A stretch of 64,000 nucleotides of DNA from an uncultured Bacteroidales bacterium. GTDB taxonomy: Bacteria > Bacteroidota > Bacteroidia > Bacteroidales > Bacteroidaceae. Numbering within the stretch: the first letter of the stretch is position 1; each line of letters opens with the position of its first letter. Shown here one piece after another: positions 31,449 through 39,737 of this stretch. Below the pieces are notes generated by a model that saw only the letters and a list, made by a program, of their open reading frames with translations, ran no database searches and was not told where the DNA came from. Location: NCBI GenBank assembly GCA_902760315.1, contig CACWFV010000003.1, positions 1-64,000 of the forward strand, in the 5' to 3' direction. The position numbers were made by a program, and so were the translations under genes.

Positions 31449-33745
31449 AGCAGCTCTACTCTACCCTGCTCTTTCTACTGCTGTCGCTGACTGCCACGGC
31501 ACAGTCGGCCAACGACAAGTTCACCGTGAAGCGCACCAACGGCCAGACCACTGAGTACAAACTCTCAGAGTATGACCGCATCACCTATAAAGACAGCAAG
31601 CAGTATATCCACAAAAAAGGCAACGAGTCGAAGATTGGTACCAGCATCGACAACATCGAGAGCATCACTTTCGACATCTTCCACCAGACCGACGTCACCG
31701 ATGTCCGACTGGCCGACAATGCCGCCACCGACGACGCCAAGCGCCTCTACAAATACCTGCGACTGAACTACGGTGTCAAGACCATCTCCAGCATCATGGC
31801 CAACGTGAACTGGAATAACGATGAGGCGGAGAAGGTCTATCAGGCCACTGGCAAGTATCCGGCCATGAACTGCTACGACTTCATCCACATCTGCTTCTCT
31901 GCACCAGGCACCTGGATCAATTATGAAGACATCACCCCGGTCAGCAACTGGGTACAGGCCGGCGGACTGGTCTCGCTGATGTGGCACTTCAACGTGCCCA
32001 AGGCTGAAGGCTCCACCGACGTCACCTGCACACCCAGCGAGACGACCTTCAAGGCCACCAACGCACTCGTCAGCGGCACGTGGGAAAACAAGTGGTTCTA
32101 TGAGCAGATGGACAAGGTGGTCAGCGTACTGCTGAAACTGCAGAACGCCGGCATCGCTGCCGTCTGGCGTCCCTTCCACGAAGCTGCCGGCAACTACTAC
32201 CACAATCCCTCCTGGGGGGCCTGGTTCTGGTGGGGTGCCGACGGAGCAGACACCTACAAGCGTCTGTGGACCACCATGTTCGACTACTTCCGCGAGAAAG
32301 GTGTCCACAACCTCATCTGGGTATGGACCACACAGAACTATAACGGCAACAGCGCCGAGTACGACAACGACGCACCCTACTACCCCGGCGACGACTATGT
32401 AGACATCATCGGCCGAGACCTCTATGGCTCTACCGCTGCCCAGAACGAGCAGGAGTATCGCGAACTGCAGGGCCGTTATCCTGACAAGATGATTACCCTG
32501 GCCGAGTGTGGCGTAAACGGTGCCACGCCCTTCAGTTCCGTGGCTGACCTCTGGAATGCCGGCGCCCGCTGGTCGTGGTTCATGCCGTGGTATGGTGCCA
32601 GCATGCCCGCCAACTCTTGGTGGAGCGACGCCCTCAGCCAGTCGTTTGTCATCACTCGTGACCAGGTGCGCCTCGACGCCACCTACGTAGAGGAGTCGGC
32701 AGCATCGGCCTGCAAGAACATGCGACTGGCCTGGAACCTGGGCAACACGCTGGACAGCAACGGCGCATGGATTGGCAATAACCAGGCCTCAGAGAAATAT
32801 GAGACCGCCTGGGGACAACCCGTCACCAAACCCGAACTGATGGCATTCCTCAAGCAACAAGGTTTCAATGCCGTCCGCGTCCCCGTCACCTGGTGGCAGC
32901 ACGTCGACGCTAACGACAACATCGACGAATCATGGATGCAGCGTGTACAGGAGATTGCTGACTACGTCATCAGCAACGACATGTACTGCATCATCAACAT
33001 CCACCACGACTGCGGCAGTGGCGACACACAGTGGCTGCGCGCCCACTCTGACGCCAGCCAGTTTGATGCCATCAACGCACGCTTCGTCAAGTTCTGGCAG
33101 CAGATAGCCACCCGCTTCATCGGCTACGACCAGCGACTGCTCTTCGAAGGCTACAACGAGATGCTCGACGAGAAAAACACGTGGACAGAGCCTAAGAACG
33201 CCAGCAGCTACGAGACCGTCAACAAGTTTGCGCAGAGTTTTGTCAACACGGTGCGTGCCACGGGCGGCAACAATGCTACACGTAACCTCATCGTGAACAC
33301 CTACTCGGCAGCCCATACCGCCAACGCACTGAGCCACTTCACCGTACCCACCGATGCCGCCGCGGGTCACCTGATAGCACAGGTTCACTCCTACGACCCC
33401 TACAACTGGCTGGCCACAGCAGGTTCATGGGGCAGCACGCAGAGCGCGGTCATCACGGAGATGTTCAGCCGCCTCAACAACAAGTTTGTCAGTCAGGGCA
33501 TTCCCGTCATCATCGGCGAGTGTGGCATTCTCGGCGCCAACGACATCGACATCAACAAGAACAGCAGCGACGCCCAGAAGCGGGCTGCCGCCGACCACAT
33601 TGCTGATGTCATCCGTCAGGGCAAAGCACTCAACATTCCCGTCTACTACTGGATGACCATCATCGACGGCGCTGACCGCTCAGTACCGCAATGGACCATC
33701 CCCGTCATGGCAGAATCCATGAAGCAGGCCTATTACGGAGAGTAA
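31445..33745 (+). CDS. Bimodular GH26-GH5 mannanase/glucanase
   Basis: A 766-residue secreted enzyme. Signal peptide 1-20; a small beta module about 23-80 (FTVKRTNGQTTEYKLSEYDRITYKD); GH26 domain about 85-420 with acid/base Glu in VWRPFHEAAGNYYHNPSWGAWFWWG and nucleophile Glu in ITLAECGVNG; GH5 domain about 430-766 with MRLAWNLGNTLDSNG, AVRVPVTWWQH, INIHHDCGSG, acid/base Glu in FEGYNEMLDE and nucleophile Glu in PVIIGECGI. The GH5 part looks closest to subfamily 4-type beta-glucanases, so the enzyme could cut both mannan and glucan bonds of glucomannan; this is by eye. GH26-GH5 mannanase-endoglucanases are known from Prevotella. No T9SS tail or lipobox is visible. Confidence 0.88.
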   Translation: MKQLYSTLLFLLLSLTATAQSANDKFTVKRTNGQTTEYKLSEYDRITYKDSKQYIHKKGNESKIGTSIDNIESITFDIFHQTDVTDVRLADNAATDDAKRLYKYLRLNYGVKTISSIMANVNWNNDEAEKVYQATGKYPAMNCYDFIHICFSAPGTWINYEDITPVSNWVQAGGLVSLMWHFNVPKAEGSTDVTCTPSETTFKATNALVSGTWENKWFYEQMDKVVSVLLKLQNAGIAAVWRPFHEAAGNYYHNPSWGAWFWWGADGADTYKRLWTTMFDYFREKGVHNLIWVWTTQNYNGNSAEYDNDAPYYPGDDYVDIIGRDLYGSTAAQNEQEYRELQGRYPDKMITLAECGVNGATPFSSVADLWNAGARWSWFMPWYGASMPANSWWSDALSQSFVITRDQVRLDATYVEESAASACKNMRLAWNLGNTLDSNGAWIGNNQASEKYETAWGQPVTKPELMAFLKQQGFNAVRVPVTWWQHVDANDNIDESWMQRVQEIADYVISNDMYCIINIHHDCGSGDTQWLRAHSDASQFDAINARFVKFWQQIATRFIGYDQRLLFEGYNEMLDEKNTWTEPKNASSYETVNKFAQSFVNTVRATGGNNATRNLIVNTYSAAHTANALSHFTVPTDAAAGHLIAQVHSYDPYNWLATAGSWGSTQSAVITEMFSRLNNKFVSQGIPVIIGECGILGANDIDINKNSSDAQKRAAADHIADVIRQGKALNIPVYYWMTIIDGADRSVPQWTIPVMAESMKQAYYGE

Positions 33746-33760
33746 ACACTGGAAAAACTG

Positions 33761-33813
33761 TGTCACCGTCACGCCTAACGTCCTGTCTCACGAAACGTTA
33801 GGCGTGACACTTG
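33761..33813. repeat. 14-bp-stem hairpin, first of an inverted pair
   Basis: Arms GTCACGCCTAACGT and ACGTTAGGCGTGAC (33768-33781 and 33795-33808) are perfect; flanks are TGTCACC on the left and ACTTG on the right. It sits 23 bases after the GH26-GH5 stop and may terminate it. An inverted copy with the same flanks but a different loop is at 35079-35131. Confidence 0.8.
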
Positions 33814-33906
33814 TTTATCGCCTGCTGAAAACACCCTTGAATAGCTCTGTACATCATCAGTTTAGTTTTTATGACGTCAATACTTTGCCATTTCGGATAT
33901 TTTATT

Positions 33907-33914
33907 TATCTTTG
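33907..33914 (+). promoter_or_regulatory. -7 box of the toxin-antitoxin pair
   Basis: TATCTTTG, 29 bases before the ATG at 33944. Confidence 0.6.
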
Positions 33915-33943
33915 CAGCCAAGAAACCCAAACATGTTAGGATT

Positions 33944-34198
33944 ATGACAGCAATACAGTTGAACAACCTCTGGACGTATATACAAGGGATGGCACTAAAA
34001 AAGAAAGATCGCGAGTGGCTGGCCAGCAAACTGCTGGAGCCTACTGCTGACGACGCCAAGACCGCCCAGCAGAAAGCGTATGTGAAGGAATCACTATACC
34101 GCGCACTCGATGAAGTAGAACGTGCCAAGCACGGTAAGCACAAAATGATGAGCGAGGATGAGTTCCTTGAAGGACTTAAAAAGGAGGGCATCGGATGA
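33944..34198 (+). CDS. Antitoxin-like protein of a RelE/ParE-type pair
   Basis: An 84-residue, highly charged helical protein, MTAIQLNNLWTYIQGMALKKKDREWLASKLLE...KESLYRALDEVERAKHGKHKMMSEDEFLEGLKKEG. It resembles the short antitoxins without obvious DNA-binding fold that precede RelE-like toxins in Bacteroidota. The stop overlaps the toxin start in an ATGA, as usual for type II modules. It would bind and mask the toxin and may repress the promoter. Confidence 0.72.
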   Translation: MTAIQLNNLWTYIQGMALKKKDREWLASKLLEPTADDAKTAQQKAYVKESLYRALDEVERAKHGKHKMMSEDEFLEGLKKEGIG

Positions 34199-34530
34199 AT
34201 GTCAAGATTATCCCTTCTGTGGAGTTTGACCGCCAGTTCAAGCGGCTGGCAAAAAAATACAAATCATTACTAGATGACTACCTTACTTTTAGCCAGGAAC
34301 TAAAGGCAAATCCCCTACAGGGAGTAGTTATTGGTCGTGGCATACGCAAGATTCGCATGGCCATCGGCTCGAAAGGTAAAGGCAAAAGCGGTGGCGCCCG
34401 TGTGCTGACACTGACCGTGCTGGTAAGTGACGATGCAGACGTGACGTTGCTTACTATTTATGACAAGAACGAAATTGACAATGTGTCTGACGAGTACATC
34501 CGCTCGCTTATCAGCATGACAAAGAAATAG
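34195..34530 (+). CDS. RelE/ParE-superfamily toxin
   Basis: A 111-residue basic protein. MNVKIIPSVEFDRQFKRLAKKYKSLLDDYLTFSQELKANP is the usual N-terminal helical hairpin; QGVVIGRGIRKIRMAIGSKGKGKSGGARVLTLTVL is the beta-sheet with the RKIRMA and GGARVLT strands, and TLLTIYDKNEIDNVSDEYI is the final strand. Likely a ribosome-dependent mRNA nuclease or gyrase inhibitor; which one cannot be told. Preceded by its antitoxin with an ATGA overlap. The pair is bracketed by inverted hairpins. Confidence 0.8.
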   Translation: MNVKIIPSVEFDRQFKRLAKKYKSLLDDYLTFSQELKANPLQGVVIGRGIRKIRMAIGSKGKGKSGGARVLTLTVLVSDDADVTLLTIYDKNEIDNVSDEYIRSLISMTKK

Positions 34531-34680
34531 GCCTACCCTATTTTTTCACTAACACAGATATTTTCATCCGCACAGACTCATTAGTTACCACTCGGTTTTA
34601 CTAATAAACCGGGTGGAAATTATGTGTTTACCATCCTGTTTATGCTGAGTTACCACCCTGCACATGCTGAGCTGTATGAT

Positions 34681-34760
34681 GCGACGGCCATCGAAAATAT
34701 GTGCGACGGCCATCGAAAATATGTGCGACGGCCGTCGCACATATTTTTGATGGCCGTCGC
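34681..34760. repeat. Large palindrome with direct and inverted GCGACGGCCATCG units
   Basis: Two direct 22-base units (34681-34702, 34703-34724) begin GCGACGGCCATCGAAAATAT. They are followed by the palindrome GCGACGGCCGTCGC (34725-34738) and then an inverse unit ending GATGGCCGTCGC (to 34760). The right half can pair with the second unit over more than 30 bases with one mismatch, so a long cruciform or RNA hairpin is possible. Confidence 0.85.
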
Positions 34761-35078
34761 AAGAAACGGATTAGGTTGATACGGACTGTGACTTAGGCTG
34801 GTACGGGAGGTAAGTACAGCTGATACAGAACTCTCTGATAATGAGTCACTTCTGTATACAGCTAACTATGAAGCATAATAGTTTTTATCTGTCTTTGCAA
34901 CACTATACTGGACAAAAAGAAAACCTTGTTTAACATTTGTTTTGTTTCATTTTGATTCATTATAAATTAGGAAATAACCATAGAAAACAAAGGGTATTTC
35001 ATTCAAAATGACAAATAGCACGAACAAGACCTCAAGATGCCCCGTCGGTGGGATGTACCAGTCTGTTGGCGGCCAAAA

Positions 35079-35131
35079 CAAGTGTCACGCCTAACCATCA
35101 GTGTGTCTGAGTGTTAGGCGTGACGGTGACA
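35079..35131. repeat. Inverted copy of the 33761 hairpin
   Basis: Arms GTCACGCCTAAC and GTTAGGCGTGAC with flanks CAAGT on the left and GGTGACA on the right, the reverse complement of the arrangement at 33761-33813, with a different 17-base loop. Lies 65 bases past the end of the RND operon (35197) and could end that transcript. Confidence 0.8.
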
Positions 35132-35196
35132 TATTTTTCGAGAGTATCACACTATTTATTCTCTTCTTTATGAAAAGAAATCACCTATGGTCGTCT

Positions 35197-38100
35197 TCAT
35201 TCTGTGCGCCCACCGCCAAGGGCTCTGTAAAGCTGGATATATGATTCTACCAGATGATAGCGATTCTCTATAAGTGAGAGGCGCGCTTCGAGCAGCGACT
35301 GGCGAGCCAGGAGCACTTGCAGGAAGTTTACTTCGCTCTCGTATTTCATTCGGACTTCTGTTACCTGCAGGACATGATTTAATTTCTCGATGCGCTGTTC
35401 ATTCTGTGAGACGGCTTTTAGGGCGAATTGCTGATTAGCCAGGATATCATTCACCTCCTGACTGGCATTGATAACAACTTGCTGGAAGTTGATGCGTGCC
35501 TCCTCTTGTTCGGCTTTGGCCTTCCTGAGCTCAGCCTTCAGTCTACCCTGTGCAAAAATGGGCATGGTGAGCGAGCCGAAAGCACGTGTGAGCAGTCCGC
35601 TCAAGGAAACGTCGTTGTCGGCATTATGGCCCCATCCCACTTGTCCGCCTATGGTCAGCGAGGGATAGAATGCTGCACGAGCCTCATTCGTGAGATAGAA
35701 GGCACTCTTTAGAGCTGCCTCGGCCTGACGCACGTCTGGCCGCTGAGCCAAGGCTTGCAAAGGCACGCCGACAGTCGGTTTGAGCAACTGGGCAGAGGTA
35801 TGGAAATCGCCACGCTCGATACCGTTGCTATAGCGTCCTAAGACGGTACAGAGTGCGTGTTCGGCTTGTTGCATCTGCATCTGGAGCTCTTCGAGGTGTT
35901 CTTCGGCCTCTAAGCAACTGGCTTCCATCTGAGCCACCTCATCGCTGGTGGCCTCACCTACTGCCATGAGAGCTTTCTGGACTCGTATGCTCTCTTCCCA
36001 ACTCCCGATGATTTCACGGGTGTCAGCTATCTGGGCATCAAGCATCTCCAGTTGATAATAACTGGTGGCAATGGTGGCGATGAGTTCCACACGCACGGCC
36101 TGTGCATAGGCTTGCCTCTCTTCGACGGTGGCCAGAGCAGCCTTGCGGGCATTCTGCATCTTGCCGAAGATATCGATTTCCCAACTTACTTCAGGTCCAA
36201 CAACAAAGTTGTCATTCTTCACTATGATATTCTCATTTTCGTTGTCGTCAGACTTTTCGTTTGTATGCTGCCTTTGTGTTTCACCCTCTGCCCTCAATTC
36301 AAGTGAGGGGAAAAGACTACCCTTGGCTTGACGCAGTTCGGCTTTTGCCGCATCGACTTGGAGGTGGGCGATGCGCAGGTCGCTATTGCCCTGGAGACCT
36401 TCCGCGATAAGAACGGCTAATTGTGGGTCGGTGAACACATCGCGCCAACTTTTCGTAACAACGTTACCGGTCGTATCAATAGCTGTGATGTCGCTGCGCA
36501 CTAAACTGTCGGTGGCTATCTGCTGAGGCTGATAAGTGGAGTAGGTCTTACAACTGGTTAAAAGTAAAAAAGTAAAAAGGTAAAAGGGTAAAAAAGATGC
36601 TGTTGTCCCTTTCATCCTCTTTGGCATGTATTGCTCCTCCAGCCGTTGGAAGAACATAAAGAACAGGGGTACGAAGAAGAGCAGCGACAGGGTGCCTACG
36701 GTCATACCGCCAATCACGCAAAGTCCCAGCGACATGTTGCCTACGGCTCCAGCGCCCGTCGCAAAGGCCAGTGGCAGCAGACCGATAATGAGTGTGATGG
36801 CCGTCATGATGATAGGACGAAGACGAGCCTTGGCGGCTTCCAGGGCTGCTTCACGAATGGTCAAGCCCTGGCGACGGCGCTCGCTGGCATACTCCGTCAG
36901 CAGGATGGCCGTCTTCGACAGCAGTCCGATAATCATGATGATACCCACCTGCATATAGATATTGTTCTCAAGTTCGAAGACGAGTGCGAAGACACAACTG
37001 CCCACCAGTCCGAAGGGCACACTGAGCAGCACGGCCAGCGGGATGAGTAGGCTTTCGTAGAGCGAGCAGAGTACCAGATAGATGAAGATGATGACAATCG
37101 CGAATATCCATAAGGTATTGTTGGAAGTTTCGGCCTCTTCGCGGGTAGTGCCCGTAAACTCATAGCCATAACCTTGGGGAAGTACCTTTCGCGACGTCTC
37201 TTCTATGGCCTTGATAGCATCGCCTGAGCTGTAACCGTCCTCAGGCTCCACCTGAACGCCGATACTGGTGAAGAGGTTGAAACGGTCCAGTGACTGCACG
37301 CCGTAACTCTTCTTGAGTGAAATAACTTCGGTGATGGGGATGAACTTTTTTTGTACACCCGTGATAAAGATGTTGTTCAAGTCATCCTTGTCGGCACGCA
37401 ACTCTGGATCAGCCTGCAGCATGACGTGGTAGAGGCGACCGAAAGCATTGAACTGCGAGGCATAGTTACTGCCTACATAGCCATTGAGCAAGCTCAACAC
37501 GCTGGAGGGATCGGCATCATAGCGCTGACACATTGATGCATCAACAGAGACGGTGTACTGCGGATAGTTGACTTCATAGGTACAATATACATCGCCTATC
37601 TCCTCACGTTCGCTTAATGCCGCAATAAAGCGGTCAGTGGTCTCTTTTACCTTCGTGATGGAATCACCTTCAAAATTCTGTATGTTGAGTTCAATACCAC
37701 TGGAAAAGCCATAGCCGGTAACGGTGGGCAGGGCGTAGGTGAACATCGTAGCAGTCTTGATACTGTCAACACGTTCCTCAATCTTCTCAATGACGGCATC
37801 AATATCTTGGTCACTGCCCGGTCGTTCATCCCAGTGTTTCAACTTAATAATCAGGATGCCCGTGTTGGCACCGTCGCCACCCAGAATGCTCCAACCTGCC
37901 GTTGAAGCCACAGATTCTATTTCTTCGATACCCTCGATGGCCTCGGTAGCCTTCTGCAGCGTCTTTTTGGTCTGCTCCAGCGTAGAACCAGCCGGCGTAG
38001 CAATATCCACAAACACATTGCCAGTATCTTCATCAGGCACCAGACTTGTAGGAATCATCCGCATGAAGCCCCAACCCAGAATGATGGCGACTGCGGTGAC

Positions 38101-39705
38101 GCCTGCGGCCATCCACTTATGTCGCATAAAGACTGCCAACGCAGAGAGATACTTCTCGGTAATCGTGGCGAAAGCAGCATTGAAAGCCGTGAAGAATTTA
38201 TGTTTGTTAGTATTATTTTTCATCAGCAGGGCACAGAGGGCTGGTGAGAGGGTCAGGGCGTTGATGGTAGAGATGACAACGGCCACAGCCATCGTCAGTC
38301 CGAACTGTTTATAATAGGTGCCACTCACTCCACTCATGAAGGAAGTGGGAATGAATACACACATAAAGACAATGGTGGTGGTAATGACAGCAGTACCGAT
38401 ATTCCCCATTGCTCCTATAGTAGCCTTATAGGCACTGTGCTCACCCTTCTCGAACTGGCTCTGCACGGCCTCGACCACCACAATGGCATCATCGACCACC
38501 GTTCCGATGACCAGCACAAGAGCAAACAGCGTAATGAGATTCAAAGAGAATCCTGCCACGTAGATGAAGGCGAAAGTGCCGATGAGCGACACGAGGATGC
38601 TGGTGGCGGGAATCAGCGTGGCTCTGCCGCTCTGGATGAAGAGCAGCACGATGAGCACCACGAGGATGATGGCCTCAATGAGGGTCTTGTAAACCTCATG
38701 CATTGAGGCATCGAGGAAATGGTTGGTATCAAGCAACACACAGAACTCCAACCCTGGCGGCAACTGGTGCTTCACTTGCTCCATCAGACGGTCAATCTCA
38801 TGGTTTACCTGACTGGCGTTCGACCCCGCAGCCTGTGTCAGAATGGCCACCGTGCCGTTGTGACCGTTCACCCAGCCATCATTGGCATAATTCTCCGTAC
38901 CGAGTTCGCAACGCGCTACATCCCTTAGAAGCAGGTCACCACCGTCAGGTAGTGTTCTGAGAACAATATTACCAAACTCCTCCTCATTGATCAGACGCCC
39001 TCGATATACCAGCGTATATTGGAATGTGTTCTTCGAGTCCTCTCCCAAAGTACCAATAGCAGCCTCAATATTCTGGGCGTTCAGTGCCTCCTCAATATCA
39101 CTTGGTGAGAGGTCATACATGGCCATCCCCTTGGGGTCCATCCAGATACGCATGGCATAGACATTGCCCAACAGCTGTACTTGGCTGACGCCTTTGATAC
39201 GCTGCAGGCGGGGACTGATATTGATATTGAAATAGTTGGTTATGAAGTCGTTGTCATAGCGGTTGTCTGGACATTCCAAGGCAATTATTTTCAAATACGC
39301 CCGTTGCTCTTTCTCTACATGCACACCTGTCTCAATCACCTCCTGAGGCAAGATGCCTTCCATTTCGCCGACGCGGTTTTTCACCATGACTACGGCTATA
39401 TCAGGGTCGATACCCGACTTAAATACGACGGAGATAGAGGCACTGCCGCTATTGGTGGAGGAAGAACTGATATAGTCGATACCATCGATACCATTGATAG
39501 CCTCCTCCAATGGCACAATGACACTCTTCTGAACGGCATCGGCACTGGCACCGGTATAGTCGGCACTCACCTCTACGACTGGAGGCGCAATATCCGGGAA
39601 CTGCTCAACGGGCAGATTCACAAATCCGACGACACCCAACAGCATAATGACTATGGCAAGTGCCATCGACAATATCGGACGGTCTATGAAAAACTTGCTC
39701 TTCAA
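35197..39705 (-). CDS. RND efflux pump fused to its outer-membrane factor
   Basis: One uninterrupted 1502-codon frame. Residues 1-1026 are a full AcrB/MexB-type (HAE1) inner-membrane pump: FFIDRPILSMALAIVIMLLG at the start, the proton-relay helix LFALVLVIGTVVDDAIVVVEAV with paired Asp, and a normal C-terminus ...FFVPLFFMFFQRLEEQYMPKR. From residue 1027 it runs without a stop into a TolC/OprM-type outer-membrane lipoprotein: MKGTTASFLPFYLFTFLLLTSC is a lipoprotein signal, then the OEP repeats (DPQLAVLIAEGLQGNSDLRIAHLQVDAAKAEL..., REIIGSWEESIRVQKALM). An internal ATG at 36627 preceded by GGAGGAGCAATAC could start the second protein separately. The start codon is TTG at 39705, fixed by homology. 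Drug or bile export is likely. Confidence 0.85.
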   Translation of the reverse strand: MKSKFFIDRPILSMALAIVIMLLGVVGFVNLPVEQFPDIAPPVVEVSADYTGASADAVQKSVIVPLEEAINGIDGIDYISSSSTNSGSASISVVFKSGIDPDIAVVMVKNRVGEMEGILPQEVIETGVHVEKEQRAYLKIIALECPDNRYDNDFITNYFNINISPRLQRIKGVSQVQLLGNVYAMRIWMDPKGMAMYDLSPSDIEEALNAQNIEAAIGTLGEDSKNTFQYTLVYRGRLINEEEFGNIVLRTLPDGGDLLLRDVARCELGTENYANDGWVNGHNGTVAILTQAAGSNASQVNHEIDRLMEQVKHQLPPGLEFCVLLDTNHFLDASMHEVYKTLIEAIILVVLIVLLFIQSGRATLIPATSILVSLIGTFAFIYVAGFSLNLITLFALVLVIGTVVDDAIVVVEAVQSQFEKGEHSAYKATIGAMGNIGTAVITTTIVFMCVFIPTSFMSGVSGTYYKQFGLTMAVAVVISTINALTLSPALCALLMKNNTNKHKFFTAFNAAFATITEKYLSALAVFMRHKWMAAGVTAVAIILGWGFMRMIPTSLVPDEDTGNVFVDIATPAGSTLEQTKKTLQKATEAIEGIEEIESVASTAGWSILGGDGANTGILIIKLKHWDERPGSDQDIDAVIEKIEERVDSIKTATMFTYALPTVTGYGFSSGIELNIQNFEGDSITKVKETTDRFIAALSEREEIGDVYCTYEVNYPQYTVSVDASMCQRYDADPSSVLSLLNGYVGSNYASQFNAFGRLYHVMLQADPELRADKDDLNNIFITGVQKKFIPITEVISLKKSYGVQSLDRFNLFTSIGVQVEPEDGYSSGDAIKAIEETSRKVLPQGYGYEFTGTTREEAETSNNTLWIFAIVIIFIYLVLCSLYESLLIPLAVLLSVPFGLVGSCVFALVFELENNIYMQVGIIMIIGLLSKTAILLTEYASERRRQGLTIREAALEAAKARLRPIIMTAITLIIGLLPLAFATGAGAVGNMSLGLCVIGGMTVGTLSLLFFVPLFFMFFQRLEEQYMPKRMKGTTASFLPFYLFTFLLLTSCKTYSTYQPQQIATDSLVRSDITAIDTTGNVVTKSWRDVFTDPQLAVLIAEGLQGNSDLRIAHLQVDAAKAELRQAKGSLFPSLELRAEGETQRQHTNEKSDDNENENIIVKNDNFVVGPEVSWEIDIFGKMQNARKAALATVEERQAYAQAVRVELIATIATSYYQLEMLDAQIADTREIIGSWEESIRVQKALMAVGEATSDEVAQMEASCLEAEEHLEELQMQMQQAEHALCTVLGRYSNGIERGDFHTSAQLLKPTVGVPLQALAQRPDVRQAEAALKSAFYLTNEARAAFYPSLTIGGQVGWGHNADNDVSLSGLLTRAFGSLTMPIFAQGRLKAELRKAKAEQEEARINFQQVVINASQEVNDILANQQFALKAVSQNEQRIEKLNHVLQVTEVRMKYESEVNFLQVLLARQSLLEARLSLIENRYHLVESYIQLYRALGGGRTE

Positions 39706-39737
39706 TTCTTCAACTCTTCAATTTTTCAATTCTTCAA
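39698..39737. repeat. Five tandem 8-bp repeats (TTGAAGAR) across the pump start
   Basis: Read on the minus strand: TTGAAGAA, TTGAAAAA, TTGAAGAG, TTGAAGAA, TTGAAGAG without gaps. The first unit encodes the last residues of the adaptor protein and contains its stop; the last unit contains the TTG start of the pump gene. Slippage would alter the spacing between stop and start in steps of 8 bases. Confidence 0.8.

Larger units (their letters stand above)
34531..35196. other. Intergenic region without a gene, rich in hairpins
   Basis: This stretch separates the toxin gene from the RND operon end. It holds an imperfect hairpin CCACTCGGTTTTA...TAAACCGGGTGG near 34588-34615, the large palindromic repeat at 34681-34760, an A/T-rich unique stretch with no convincing frame, and the hairpin at 35079-35131. 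I found no coding sequence. Confidence 0.6.

Noticed and set aside
34681..34760. Possible two-repeat CRISPR remnant
   Set aside because: The units abut each other without spacers and one is inverted, so it is a palindromic element instead.
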